This document shows, one piece after another, positions 42,625-51,592 of a DNA stretch of 64,000 nucleotides. Location of the stretch: assembly GCA_045863555.1 (NCBI GenBank), contig BTUU01000020.1:37611-101610 (forward strand), in the 5' to 3' direction. A model generated the notes under the pieces. The model did no database searches. It was not told where the DNA came from and saw nothing but the letters and a program-made list of their open reading frames with translations. The DNA is from JACRLV01 sp045863555 (GTDB lineage Bacteria; Planctomycetota; Phycisphaerae; UBA1845; Fen-1342). The stretch's first letter is position 1; every line of letters starts with the position of its first letter. A program made the position numbers and the translations under genes.

Positions 42625-43829
42625 CGGAAGCGCTGCTCTGGGTTGCGTACGCCGCGCACTGGGCCCTGACGCTCGCGTGGTCGGCCTGCCATTTCCAGAT
42701 TTCGGACGCCAGGCGGCGGATGTGCGGACCGGCGGCACAGGAGCAGAGGCCGGGGCGGCCGAGGCCGAGCGTGACCGTGGTGCTGCCGGCCAAGGATGAG
42801 GCTGCCGATCTGAAGGACGCTGCAACGGCCATTCTCTCGCAACGGGACGTGGAGCTGCAGCTCGTGATCGTCGATGATCGCTCGACGGATGGTACGGGGG
42901 AAGCGGCGGAACAGGTGGCGCGGAGGGATGCGCGCTGCCGCGTCATTCACAATCGCGAGCTTCCCGACGGCTGGATGGGAAAGTCGCATGCCTGCTGGCG
43001 CGGGGCGGCGGGAGCGGCTTCCGAGTGGCTGCTGTTCACCGACGCCGACGTGCGGCTCGATCGGGACGCGGCCGCGGCGGCGATCGCCCGGGCGCGGCTC
43101 GACGGCTTCGACCTGTTCAGTCTCTGGCCGCGCGACGACAGTGCCGGGTTCTGGCCGAGGCTGCTGGTGCCGCTGTGCGGGGCGATGATCGTCATCTGGT
43201 ACGGTCGCGTGGCCGCGCGATCAAACAGACGGGGTGATGCGTTCGCCAACGGGCAGTTTCTGCTCATTCGCCGGCGCGTCTATGAAGCGGTAGGCGGCCA
43301 CGCGGCGGTCCAAGCCTGCCTGATCGAGGACATTCCGCTCGCGCGCGTCGTCGCCCGAAGCGGGGGCGTTGTCGGTTCGGCGCCCGGCCCCGACCTCGTG
43401 GGCGTGCGTATGTACCGGACGCTTGCGGAAGTCACGCGGGGCTGGCGGCGGATCTTCGTCGGCGTGCTCACGCCGATGCAGATACTTGGTTGTATCGGTT
43501 CACTGATGCTGGGTTCGGTCCTGCCGCTGGTGCTGCTGCCGATCGCGCTCGCGATGGTGATCTTCGGCGGCGCGTCGACCTGGGCGACGCTCTGGCTGTG
43601 CAGCGCCGCGGCTCAGCTGACGGTGCTCACGAGCGTGAGCATCCGTTTCTTCGGGCTCGCGAAGTGCGACCGCCGGCGACTCTGGCTGTATCCACTTTCG
43701 GTCGCCGGCGTGCTCGCAATCCTGGTGGGCGCGTGGTGGGACGCGGTACGCGGCCGGATGGTCGAGTGGCGGGGAACCCGCTATTCCGTCCGGTCCGGGA
43801 AGATCGAGACGCTGCCGGACCATGCGTGA
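42621..43829 (+). CDS. Membrane glycosyltransferase family 2 protein
   Basis: A 402-residue enzyme. An N-terminal membrane segment precedes the GT-A domain, with VVLPAKDEAADL, VIVDDRSTDGT and the DAD motif in LLFTDADVRLD. GWMGKSHAC and FANGQFLLIRR resemble the CrtQ/hopanoid-type subgroup. Three or four transmembrane helices follow near the C-terminus. It probably transfers a sugar to a lipid or polyprenyl acceptor at the membrane. GTG 42621 overlaps the regulator stop, so it belongs to the two-component operon, suggesting an envelope-related response. Confidence 0.88.
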   Translation: MTEALLWVAYAAHWALTLAWSACHFQISDARRRMCGPAAQEQRPGRPRPSVTVVLPAKDEAADLKDAATAILSQRDVELQLVIVDDRSTDGTGEAAEQVARRDARCRVIHNRELPDGWMGKSHACWRGAAGAASEWLLFTDADVRLDRDAAAAAIARARLDGFDLFSLWPRDDSAGFWPRLLVPLCGAMIVIWYGRVAARSNRRGDAFANGQFLLIRRRVYEAVGGHAAVQACLIEDIPLARVVARSGGVVGSAPGPDLVGVRMYRTLAEVTRGWRRIFVGVLTPMQILGCIGSLMLGSVLPLVLLPIALAMVIFGGASTWATLWLCSAAAQLTVLTSVSIRFFGLAKCDRRRLWLYPLSVAGVLAILVGAWWDAVRGRMVEWRGTRYSVRSGKIETLPDHA

Positions 43830-43862
43830 TCGCGCGATCGCCGGACGCGATGCACGACAACC

Positions 43863-45332
43863 TCAATACCCGAAGCTCGAGAGCAGTACGACCAGGTCGG
43901 AGATTCCGACCCAGCCGTCGGCGTCGACATCACAACATCGGGCCTGCGTGCCGAAATCGGCGAGAAGCTCGCTGAGGTCGGACAGCCCGACCCGGCCGTC
44001 GCGATTGACGTCGCCGGGAAGCGGGCTAGGCGTCAACCGATTCAGCGCGGCGGCGATGTCCAGGCGACCGTCGCCGAGCTGGCCGGCGTAGTCGGGATTC
44101 AGTGCATCGATATCGGCGGCGGTCGAGCGCAGCGCATGCTCGATGTCCTCGGTCGTCTGCTGACACGCCGGCCAGCCCGCGACGCGCGCCCTGGCGAGTG
44201 CGGCTGCGCCGGAAACGAAGGCGGTGGCCATGCTGGTGCCGTCCCATGCGGCATAGTCGGTCAGGCCGCCACCGGGAACGGCGCTGAAGATGGATCGCGC
44301 GGGATCCGCGAGGCCCGGGGCGCCGGGGAGATCCGCGCTGGCGCCGGGGGCGCTCAGGGCGAGTTCGTGGCTGAAATTGCTCGACGCCGTCTTGAGGTCT
44401 GCATCGTCAACGGCGGCGACGCCCAGGAGGTTTCCTTCCATCGCCGGATACTCGGCCGGGTCGGATCGATTCAGGTTACCCGCGGCCGCGACGACGACCG
44501 CGCCGCTCTGGCGCGCATCGGCCACGGCGTCGCGGATGACTCGCGAATCGTGCGCTGAACCCAGCGAGAGATTGATGACGTCCGCGCCGGCGTCGATCGC
44601 GTGATAGATCGCCTGGGCGACGATGAAGCCGTCGCCGACGCCGTCACTGTCGAGCGCGACGACGGGCAGAATGCGGGCCTCGGGCGCGATCAGCGCAACG
44701 AGGCCGGCGACGAATGTGCCGTGGCCGACCATCTCGTCGGTGGTCCCATCCGCGTCGTTGTCGACACCGTCGCCCACGTCGTCGGTCATGGGCGAATCGG
44801 CGACGCAGTTCCAGCCCCCGTCCGCAAGCCGCCCGGCGAGGGCTTCGTGCTCCGCGGCGATGCCGGTGTCGACGATGGCGACCAGCGTGCCTTCGCCGGT
44901 CGAGAGGAGTTGCGCGGCCGGCGCGCCGATCCGGGCCAGTGCATACTGCTGCTGGTACGTGGCCCGCCCGCCGGGAACGCGGGAGAAGTAGATGCTCCCG
45001 GTCTGACCCTCGGACGCTTCGCGCTCGTAGTTGAGTTCTCCCCAGATGAGCGGCCGAAGGGGATCGGGGACGGCGGGATTGGGGTTCTCAAACATGTCGA
45101 GTTCGATGTCGAATTCGGTCTCGCTCTGATCGGCGGGAAGACCGAGCAGGTAGATCTGCCGCGAGTCGACGGACCGAAGGACGGTCACGCCCGGCAGGTT
45201 GAGCAACGCGAGGAAATCCTGCACCGTCGAGCCGGGAGCGATCCGGACGATCGCCTCGTGCGGTCGAAAGTCGTCCGCAGGGGCGAACGACCCAAGCACA
45301 AAAAGACCGATTGCGGCGGCGTGGCGTTTCAT
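43863..45332 (-). CDS. Secreted subtilisin-family (S8) protease with dockerin-like tail
   Basis: A 489-residue serine protease. The N-terminus is a short signal peptide (KRHAAAIGLFVLGSFA). The catalytic triad is Asp155 (AIVDTG), His204 (GHGTFVAG) and Ser367 (GTSMATAF), with Asn286 for the oxyanion hole (AAAGN). The segment DGVDNDADGTTDE before the His suggests a calcium loop. The tail is a double EF-hand, dockerin-like module (GDVNRDGRVGLSDL and CDVDADGWVGISDL) that ends FGY, without the final Cys seen in others. ATG 45332 overlaps the CHAT gene stop (ATGA), so the two proteases are co-translated. It ends 33 bases from the convergent glycosyltransferase gene. Confidence 0.93.
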   Translation of the reverse strand: MKRHAAAIGLFVLGSFAPADDFRPHEAIVRIAPGSTVQDFLALLNLPGVTVLRSVDSRQIYLLGLPADQSETEFDIELDMFENPNPAVPDPLRPLIWGELNYEREASEGQTGSIYFSRVPGGRATYQQQYALARIGAPAAQLLSTGEGTLVAIVDTGIAAEHEALAGRLADGGWNCVADSPMTDDVGDGVDNDADGTTDEMVGHGTFVAGLVALIAPEARILPVVALDSDGVGDGFIVAQAIYHAIDAGADVINLSLGSAHDSRVIRDAVADARQSGAVVVAAAGNLNRSDPAEYPAMEGNLLGVAAVDDADLKTASSNFSHELALSAPGASADLPGAPGLADPARSIFSAVPGGGLTDYAAWDGTSMATAFVSGAAALARARVAGWPACQQTTEDIEHALRSTAADIDALNPDYAGQLGDGRLDIAAALNRLTPSPLPGDVNRDGRVGLSDLSELLADFGTQARCCDVDADGWVGISDLVVLLSSFGY

Positions 45333-48181
45333 GTTGTCCCCACGAGAATAAACGGCGCCCAGAACATCGGATGCGGGTTGTCGCGGATCAAGTCGCGGTA
45401 CGCCTGCGAAACGGCCGCCGACAGCCGAACACGCTCCCGCGAATTGTACCACCGGACATAAATATCCCGCATGAATTGCCGCGATTTTGCATCATTTGCA
45501 ATCCACTGACTCGCGATCACCGCGGCCGCGCCGGCGGAAAGAAACGCTCGGAGAAACCCGAACAGCTCATCGCCGCCCTGTACGAGGCTCCGGCCGGTGT
45601 CGCAGCCGCTCAGGACAACCAGCCGTGCGGGCAGGCGGGTCCGAATCACATCGCGCACCGTCAGCCAGCCGTCTGCGAGACGAAGCCCGCTGGAGAGCGG
45701 GCTGGCGGCGGAAAATCGGCCGTGGCAGGCGAAGTGGACGACGTTCGCGCTGCCCGAGGTTTCAAAGAAGGTCCGGGTCGTGGCGTCCGCCCGAAAAAAG
45801 CGGCGGGATTGCGGCAGGAGATCGGCGACTTCGAGGGCCTCGCGTTCGATCTGCGGGGCGGCGGCGTCTCCGAATCCGATCACCAGCGGCCGGGCGTCGC
45901 TGATCTCCCGGCGGGCGAGCGAATGCGCGAGCAGGCTGGCGCTGGGTGCGTAGCTGATTTCGTGAGTTTCGGCGAGATAGCGCTCACCATCCCAGAGCGC
46001 GTGCAGCGGCGCCAGGTGCAGCGAGCCATGGGGAACGAAGACGAGCCTCGTCGTGCCCGCCAGGGCCCGGAGGAGCGGGCGGAATATCGCGTCGTAGAGT
46101 GCGTGCAGGCTCCGCTGCGCGTCGGCGACGAGCGCCGCGGCGCGGGAATCACCGCTCGTTCGAGCAGCCCGGCTGACTTGGAAGCGCACGCGCTCGACGA
46201 GGCGATCCGTCTCGGAGAGACTCGCGAGGCCGCGAACGCACTGCAAGCCCTCGCGCCGGATGACGAAGGCGACACACTCCTCGCGGATGGATGCATATTC
46301 GACCACAGCGATGTCAACGTCGAGGCATCCGGCGATCTGGTCGGCTGACTCGACGCGGGCCGCTGAGCCCGATCCGGCGGCCGTCGCAGCGAGCCGGTTT
46401 TCCAGCGCTTGCAGGCGGGCTTCACAGGCCCGAACCCGTTCGCGCCAGTCTGCGGCCGCGGCGGGAGACGTCGAAATGCGACCCTCGGAAAACTGGCTGA
46501 AGAGGAGATTGAGTTCGCCGCTTGCGTGCCGAATTTCGTCCATAAGCGGGCTGTCGACGCCCGATTCGGTCGCGGTGACGCACTCCGCGGGATTGATTGC
46601 CCCCCGAACCACGTCGAGCAAAGCCCGGCTGCGGCCGCGCTCGACGGCGTTGAACGCCTCCGCGATCGCCGGCGCGGGTTGATCGAGCAATGCCGCCGCG
46701 AGATCCTCGAACAATCGGCTGCGGCTTCCGAGGAATGCCGCGCGGAATCGTTCCGCGTGCAGCGAGGCTCGGGCGTGCTCGACACAGTCGACGGCGGCGC
46801 GCAGATCGACGATCGCGGCGGTCGAATCCCCGCGCAGCGTGTGCAGCCGGGCGCGGGTGTGGAGCAGATCGGCGGAGAGGTGGCGGAGCCCCAGCGACGC
46901 TGCGACGGGCAGTGCGCGCTCCAGCAGCGGAGCCGCGTCGTCGGCAGCGCCGGCAGCAAGCTTGAGCGCAGCGAGGTCGCAGTCCAGTGCGGCGGTATCG
47001 GCGGGCCGGTCGCGGAGCGCGTGCGCGGCCGACTCGATCAGTGATTCGGAGAGGTCGAACCGGCCGGCGGCGAGAGCGAGCCGGGCGCGCAGGTGATTCG
47101 CGCGTGCGGCCGCAGGCGCCTGTCCGAGCTGCTCGAACGCGGCACACGCGACGGCGAGGGGTGCCTCCGCGTCCGTGAGGCGTTCCAGGCGCATCAGGGC
47201 GCGGCCGAGACCCGCGCGAGCCCGCGCCGCCTCGGCGGTCAGACCGAGCGAATCGAGCTCGGGCAGCACTCGCTCGAATGTCGTCGCAGCCTGTTCGCTC
47301 ATTCCGAGGAGTTCGAGTGCTTCGGCCTGCTCGGCGACGAGGCGCGCGAGATGGCTTCGCGCGGCGTCTTTTTCGAGACGGCGTCGGGCGCGTTCGAAGT
47401 GGTCCAGCGCCGGCTGCGCGTCGCCGCGGCGGGCGAGCAGGTCGGCCAGGTTCCCCTCGGCGATCGCCGCGGCGAGCGTCGCTCCGGCGGCGGCGGAGGT
47501 TTCGAGGGACGAGCGAAACGCGGCTTCGGCGGCGTCGAATTCATGCACGAGCAGGAGCGCTTCGCCGCGGTTGTTGTCGATCCAGGCCACGCGGATCGGC
47601 TCGTGCGCGAGGGCGAGCCGGGCGCGGTCGAAATGTACCAGGGCGGTGCGCGGATCGTCTCGATTCTGGTGAATGATGCCGAGATTCACGTCGGCGTAGG
47701 CGGCGAGCGACGTCTCGCCCGCGCGGGTGAACTCCTGCTGGGCCGCTGTGCCGGCGGCGATCGCCTCGTCATAGCGGCCGAGCTCGCCCAGGGCGTGCAT
47801 CGACGCGAGTCGGGCCCGGGCGGCTTCGATGGGCAGGCCCGCAGGGACGGCGAACGCGATCGCGTCCGAGCAGGCGGCGAGTGAATCGTCGAATCTGCCC
47901 GCGTAGGCGAGTGCCTGAGCCCGGGCACGGCGGGACCGGGCCCGGGCGGCCGGGATGTCGAATTCATCGCTCAAGGCGACGAGCATCTGCGTGATCGGGA
48001 GCGCGTCCTGGACTCGCGTCAGCGTCTGTCGCTCACACGCTTCGATGAGGGCGGGCAGCGCGGCCGACGGCGGCGCACCGCGGGCGCTCAGGTGCGCTGC
48101 CCGCGCCGTCGGAGCGAGCGCGAGCAATTCGCCGAGCAACCGGGTCATTTGCGATTCAGCAGACACGAGCCCTGCCCGCAC
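45329..48181 (-). CDS. TPR-CHAT protease (caspase-like)
   Basis: A 950-residue cytoplasmic protein. About residues 40-480 are tetratricopeptide repeats (GELGRYDEAIAAGTAAQQEF, AAFRSSLETSAAAGATLAAA). The C-terminal 300 residues are a CHAT domain of the caspase/separase-like clan: VFVPHGSLHLAPLHALW, VVHFACHGRF with the catalytic His (near 820) and VVLSGCDTGRS with the catalytic Cys (near 860). Both catalytic residues are intact, so it should be an active cysteine protease. It follows the anti-sigma-like gene by 12 bases and is coupled to the subtilase by ATGA. TPR-CHAT proteins elsewhere cut a partner upon activation, notably in type III-E CRISPR; here there is no CRISPR, so the trigger is something else. 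Confidence 0.93.
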   Translation of the reverse strand: MRAGLVSAESQMTRLLGELLALAPTARAAHLSARGAPPSAALPALIEACERQTLTRVQDALPITQMLVALSDEFDIPAARARSRRARAQALAYAGRFDDSLAACSDAIAFAVPAGLPIEAARARLASMHALGELGRYDEAIAAGTAAQQEFTRAGETSLAAYADVNLGIIHQNRDDPRTALVHFDRARLALAHEPIRVAWIDNNRGEALLLVHEFDAAEAAFRSSLETSAAAGATLAAAIAEGNLADLLARRGDAQPALDHFERARRRLEKDAARSHLARLVAEQAEALELLGMSEQAATTFERVLPELDSLGLTAEAARARAGLGRALMRLERLTDAEAPLAVACAAFEQLGQAPAAARANHLRARLALAAGRFDLSESLIESAAHALRDRPADTAALDCDLAALKLAAGAADDAAPLLERALPVAASLGLRHLSADLLHTRARLHTLRGDSTAAIVDLRAAVDCVEHARASLHAERFRAAFLGSRSRLFEDLAAALLDQPAPAIAEAFNAVERGRSRALLDVVRGAINPAECVTATESGVDSPLMDEIRHASGELNLLFSQFSEGRISTSPAAAADWRERVRACEARLQALENRLAATAAGSGSAARVESADQIAGCLDVDIAVVEYASIREECVAFVIRREGLQCVRGLASLSETDRLVERVRFQVSRAARTSGDSRAAALVADAQRSLHALYDAIFRPLLRALAGTTRLVFVPHGSLHLAPLHALWDGERYLAETHEISYAPSASLLAHSLARREISDARPLVIGFGDAAAPQIEREALEVADLLPQSRRFFRADATTRTFFETSGSANVVHFACHGRFSAASPLSSGLRLADGWLTVRDVIRTRLPARLVVLSGCDTGRSLVQGGDELFGFLRAFLSAGAAAVIASQWIANDAKSRQFMRDIYVRWYNSRERVRLSAAVSQAYRDLIRDNPHPMFWAPFILVGTT

Positions 48182-48193
48182 GAGGCGGCTGAT

Positions 48194-48808
48194 CTACAGC
48201 TCCAACTCGGGTATGACGACCGCGCGGCCGCCGATCTTCAGCACCACGTCGTAGCATCCGCCCTTGAGGTCGGCCGAGAACATCCCGGCGGCGTCGACCT
48301 GGACTTCGACCAGCTCCGCACCATCGTCTGCCGCGGCGAACTGGAGCACCGCGTCGCCGGAGCCGCCGTCGGCGAGCGTCACCTGGCCGACGATGTGCCA
48401 TTTCTCGACGCCGGCGGCTACGACCGGCTCGCAGCGTATTTCGACCTCGGCCGAATCTGCGGAATACGCCACTTCCACGACCTCCTGCACGGAGCGGAAA
48501 CCCGCGAGCGCCGGGGCCGCGCGGCTGTCGTGCACGAGGGCCGCCAGCGTCGCCTGCAGGCCGCCCAGCAGTTGCTCCAGGAGGCTCGGCGAGCGTGGCC
48601 GGAAAAGTCGGATCGCCGCGTCGACCCGTGCTCGCGACGGAGCGTCGGCGTCGGTCCGCAGCGTCCGCACGACCGCCTGCAATCGCCGGGCGGTGGCCGC
48701 GTCGGTCGGCGAGGCTAGCAGGTGCTGTTCGACGCGGGCCTGGTCGGCCGGACCGAGTTCACCGGCCGCGTACGCCTCGATCATGTGTTGTGTCACCGGA
48801 CCGGACAT
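48194..48808 (-). CDS. Anti-sigma-like protein lacking the zinc ligands
   Basis: A 204-residue protein. The first 50 residues match a zinc-binding anti-sigma (zf-HC2-type) helical domain: HMIEAYAAGELGPADQARVE then HLLAS. The usual HLxxCxxC ends here as Ser33 and Asp36, so the two Cys ligands are lost and zinc binding is unlikely. The C-terminal 90 residues form a beta-rich domain (GQVTLADGGSGDAVLQFAA, GMFSADLKGGCYDVVLKIGG). There is no clear transmembrane helix, so it is probably cytosolic. It lies 83 bases after the sigma gene and 12 before the CHAT gene. It probably holds or senses the sigma factor or the protease. Confidence 0.8.
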   Translation of the reverse strand: MSGPVTQHMIEAYAAGELGPADQARVEQHLLASPTDAATARRLQAVVRTLRTDADAPSRARVDAAIRLFRPRSPSLLEQLLGGLQATLAALVHDSRAAPALAGFRSVQEVVEVAYSADSAEVEIRCEPVVAAGVEKWHIVGQVTLADGGSGDAVLQFAAADDGAELVEVQVDAAGMFSADLKGGCYDVVLKIGGRAVVIPELEL

Positions 48809-48891
48809 ATCGGTACCTCAAGGACTCCGGGTGATCAGAGCCTGCTGCGGCGAGATTCGTACACGCCTGCTGGATTTTCCACAGGGGTGCG

Positions 48892-49437
48892 TCAAATTCC
48901 GCGCTCCTGGAGAAGCCGGCCCAGTTTTTCGAGGCAGCGGGAGCGATTCGGCCCCAGGCTACCGACGGGGATACCCAGGCGTTCGGCCACTTCGTCGTAG
49001 CTCGGCCGGGGGGATTCGGAGAAGAGCGCCGTCAGGAGGTTTCGGCAGCGCGGGTCGAGTTCGAGCAGCGCTTCGCGGACGTGCTGCTCGGTTTCGAATT
49101 CGGCCAGGGTGGGAGCGTCCGGGGCGGCGGGATCGAGCGCGGCGGGGTCGATGGGGGCGGTGCGCCGACCGCGGTTTCGGACGCGCCAGGTCTCGCGCGA
49201 CGCGGTCTGAACGAGCCAGGCGGAAACGCGGGTGTGATCTCGAATGAGCGGGAGGCGCCGCACCAGCCGGGCGAAGACAGTCTGAAAGACGTCGTCGGCA
49301 TCGGCACGGGAGAGGCCGTAGCGGCGCGGGACCGAGTGCACGAGCGCGCTGTATCGCTCGACGAGCCGCCGCCACGCGTCCTGATCGTCGGCGAGGCAGC
49401 GGGCGATGAGTTCGGCATCCGAGGGCGTCAATCGCAT
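48892..49437 (-). CDS. ECF sigma factor, first gene of the CHAT operon
   Basis: A 181-residue sigma-70 family ECF factor. Region 2 has DDQDAWRRLVERYSALVHSV and DADDVFQTVFARLV, and region 4 has PSYDEVAERLGIPVGSLGPNRSRCLEKL (quoted in parts). The start ATG 49437 gives the typical ECF beginning MRLTPSDAELIARCL, with TTGGGGA just before it; the frame is open 31 codons further up. It is the first gene of the operon with the anti-sigma-like, TPR-CHAT and subtilase genes, and is divergent (200 bases) from the beta-helix gene. It may drive its own operon. Confidence 0.93.
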   Translation of the reverse strand: MRLTPSDAELIARCLADDQDAWRRLVERYSALVHSVPRRYGLSRADADDVFQTVFARLVRRLPLIRDHTRVSAWLVQTASRETWRVRNRGRRTAPIDPAALDPAAPDAPTLAEFETEQHVREALLELDPRCRNLLTALFSESPRPSYDEVAERLGIPVGSLGPNRSRCLEKLGRLLQERGI

Positions 49438-49644
49438 TCCCCAAGAGAACAACAGTGTAGCCGAGGATGGGTCGACGCTCGGGTGGCTGGATTCGGCACA
49501 TTTCTTCGCTGGCGTGTCCGAAATTGGCATCGCGCGCCTCTAGGACCAGGAGCCGGGAACGGACGCCGAGGGTATTACGCGCGAGCCTGTCGAGCGACGC
49601 GTCCGGAAAACTGCAACGCCGAGCGGCGCGGAAGGATGAACAAG

Positions 49645-51420
49645 ATGATGAGAAAGGGACTCGCCCTCGGCGTCGCACTGCTCACGGGGGTGGGGCGAGG
49701 CAGTGCGGACGTCCACTACGTGGATCGGGACGCGACCGGCGGAGGAACCGGGGCGTCGTGGGCGGATGCGTTCACCGATCTGCAATCGGCGCTGGCGGCC
49801 AGCCAGTCGGGCGATGAAATCTGGGTGGCCGAGGGCGTCTATACACCCGCACCGCCGGGGGACTCGGTCGCGAGCTTCGAACTGCGCGACGGGGTCGCCC
49901 TCTACGGCGGATTTGCCGGGATTGAGGAGTTTCCGACGCAGCGGAACCCAGGCATTCATCCGACGGTTCTTTCCGGCGACGTGGGACGGGATGACTGGGT
50001 CGCGCCCGGTTCGGGCTGGCCCAACAACATCCGACTGGAGACGGCCAATTCCGGGCACGTGGTCGTCGGAAGCGGCGTCGGACGCGGCGCGGTACTCGAC
50101 GGGTTTGTCATCACTGCGGGCGCCTATGGGCCGCCGGGAACGCCGGCCGGGGATCCGCTGCTCTACGGGAGCGGGCTGTACATCGTGGACGGCAGCCCGA
50201 CGGTCCGGGGATGTACGATCATCAACAACCTTGCGGGTTTTGGCCCGGGGGCGGGCGCGTTTCTGTGGAACTCAAACGCCGCGTTCGATGGATGCACATT
50301 CGAGCGCAACTATGTTCACCTCGGCAGCGGCGGAGCGATCTACCTCGGCGGCACGAGTGAGCCGGAGATCACGGGATGCACATTCCGACAGAACGTGGCG
50401 ACGTCGTACAACGGGTCGGAAGGACAGGGCGGCGCGATTGAGAATCGCTCCACATCGGCGTTTGCTATCTCACGCTGCGTCTTCGAGTTTAATGAGGCTC
50501 GGCCGTTGAGCGCCGGCTCGTATGAGATTCCGCGCGGCGGGGGCATCAGCAGCTTTGCGTTTGAGACACCCGCCGTGATCCGTGACTGCGTTTTCCGCCA
50601 GAACCGGGCGGCGTACGGTGCGGGTGTTTTCGTGTGGAATCCGACGACGGTCATCAACTGCGTTTTCGACCGAAACACGGCCTTCGTCTACGCGGGGCAG
50701 GGTGGCGTCTCCGTCGGCGGCGACGGCGCTGGCCTGGCGGCGCAGTGGACGGATGTCTCGCTGATCAACAGCACAGTCGTGAGCAACTCGGGGCAGGAAG
50801 GCGCAGGCCTTCTGGAGATCAGCGATCCGAATTCGCCGACGTTCAATGGAACGATGCACCTCCGCAACACGATTGTCTGGGGGAATATCGCGAACGGCGA
50901 GGATGTGGACCCGCTGGATCGACAGCTCCGCGGTGATTTCACGGCGTACTACTCGTGCATCCAGGATCTGCTCACGCCCGTGCCCGGCGAGGATCCGCCG
51001 GATCCGTCCCATTTTCCCGGGTGCATCGTCGTCGATCCGCGATTGACAGCGCCGGGTGACCTGCGTTTGAGCGATCTCTCCCCGTGCATCGATGCCGGGC
51101 GGAATTCGGACGTACCCGCGGGCGTCGTGACCGACGTGGATGGGGACCCGCGGTTTTCTGACGATCCGGACGTGCCGGACACCGGTCTGGGGACTCCGCC
51201 GCTCGTGGACATGGGGGCGTACGAACGAGCGCGCCCGGCTTGCCCGGGCGACGTGAACGGCGATCGAGCCGTCGACCTGGCCGATCTCGCTACGCTGCTC
51301 TCGCACTTCGGAGTGCCGGCCGGGGCCACGTTTGAGCACGGCGACCTGGACGGCGACGGCGATGTGGATATCAGCGATCTCGCCGGGCTGCTGAGCGTGT
51401 TCGGGAGCCGCTGCGACTGA
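49645..51420 (+). CDS. Secreted beta-helix protein with dockerin-like tail
   Basis: About 591 residues. A signal peptide (MMRKGLALGVALLTGVGRGS) is followed by a beta-helix/polymorphic-outer-membrane-protein-like region: DVHYVDRDATGGGTG, SGDEIWVAEGVYTP, and many turns such as GCTIINNLAGFGPGAGAFLW. The C-terminal module CPGDVNGDRAVDLADL ... DGDGDVDISDL ends FGSRCD. ATG 49645 sits 9 bases after GGAAGG; ATG 49636 directly abuts that site and is less likely. It opens an array of six secreted plus-strand proteins. The role is probably surface binding or glycan degradation; no catalytic site was identified. Confidence 0.88.
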   Translation: MMRKGLALGVALLTGVGRGSADVHYVDRDATGGGTGASWADAFTDLQSALAASQSGDEIWVAEGVYTPAPPGDSVASFELRDGVALYGGFAGIEEFPTQRNPGIHPTVLSGDVGRDDWVAPGSGWPNNIRLETANSGHVVVGSGVGRGAVLDGFVITAGAYGPPGTPAGDPLLYGSGLYIVDGSPTVRGCTIINNLAGFGPGAGAFLWNSNAAFDGCTFERNYVHLGSGGAIYLGGTSEPEITGCTFRQNVATSYNGSEGQGGAIENRSTSAFAISRCVFEFNEARPLSAGSYEIPRGGGISSFAFETPAVIRDCVFRQNRAAYGAGVFVWNPTTVINCVFDRNTAFVYAGQGGVSVGGDGAGLAAQWTDVSLINSTVVSNSGQEGAGLLEISDPNSPTFNGTMHLRNTIVWGNIANGEDVDPLDRQLRGDFTAYYSCIQDLLTPVPGEDPPDPSHFPGCIVVDPRLTAPGDLRLSDLSPCIDAGRNSDVPAGVVTDVDGDPRFSDDPDVPDTGLGTPPLVDMGAYERARPACPGDVNGDRAVDLADLATLLSHFGVPAGATFEHGDLDGDGDVDISDLAGLLSVFGSRCD

Positions 51421-51592
51421 ACCGTCGGCCGAGAGCGAGTTGTGCGCGGAATCGCGCACACACGCGGCAATTTTTGCAAATGTGAATTTGAGTCCGAAAG
51501 CGGAGCGACACTGCTCCAATGTAGCTGGAAGACCATTCCCCGCCGCAGCGCCGGCGGCTCACGAGCCCGGCGCAATGGAAAGGAAGCGAACC

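Noticed and set aside
43828..43839. 12-base palindrome GATCGCGCGATC at a convergent junction
   Set aside because: It covers the stop codon of the glycosyltransferase gene and has no T-run; such palindromes are common in GC-rich DNA.
43863..49437. Type III-E CRISPR locus
   Set aside because: TPR-CHAT and a sigma factor are present, but there are no Cas7-type effector, no repeats and no spacers.
51463..51480. GGCAATTTTTGCA, a possible sigma-54 site
   Set aside because: The spacing between GG and GC is 10 rather than the required 12 bases.
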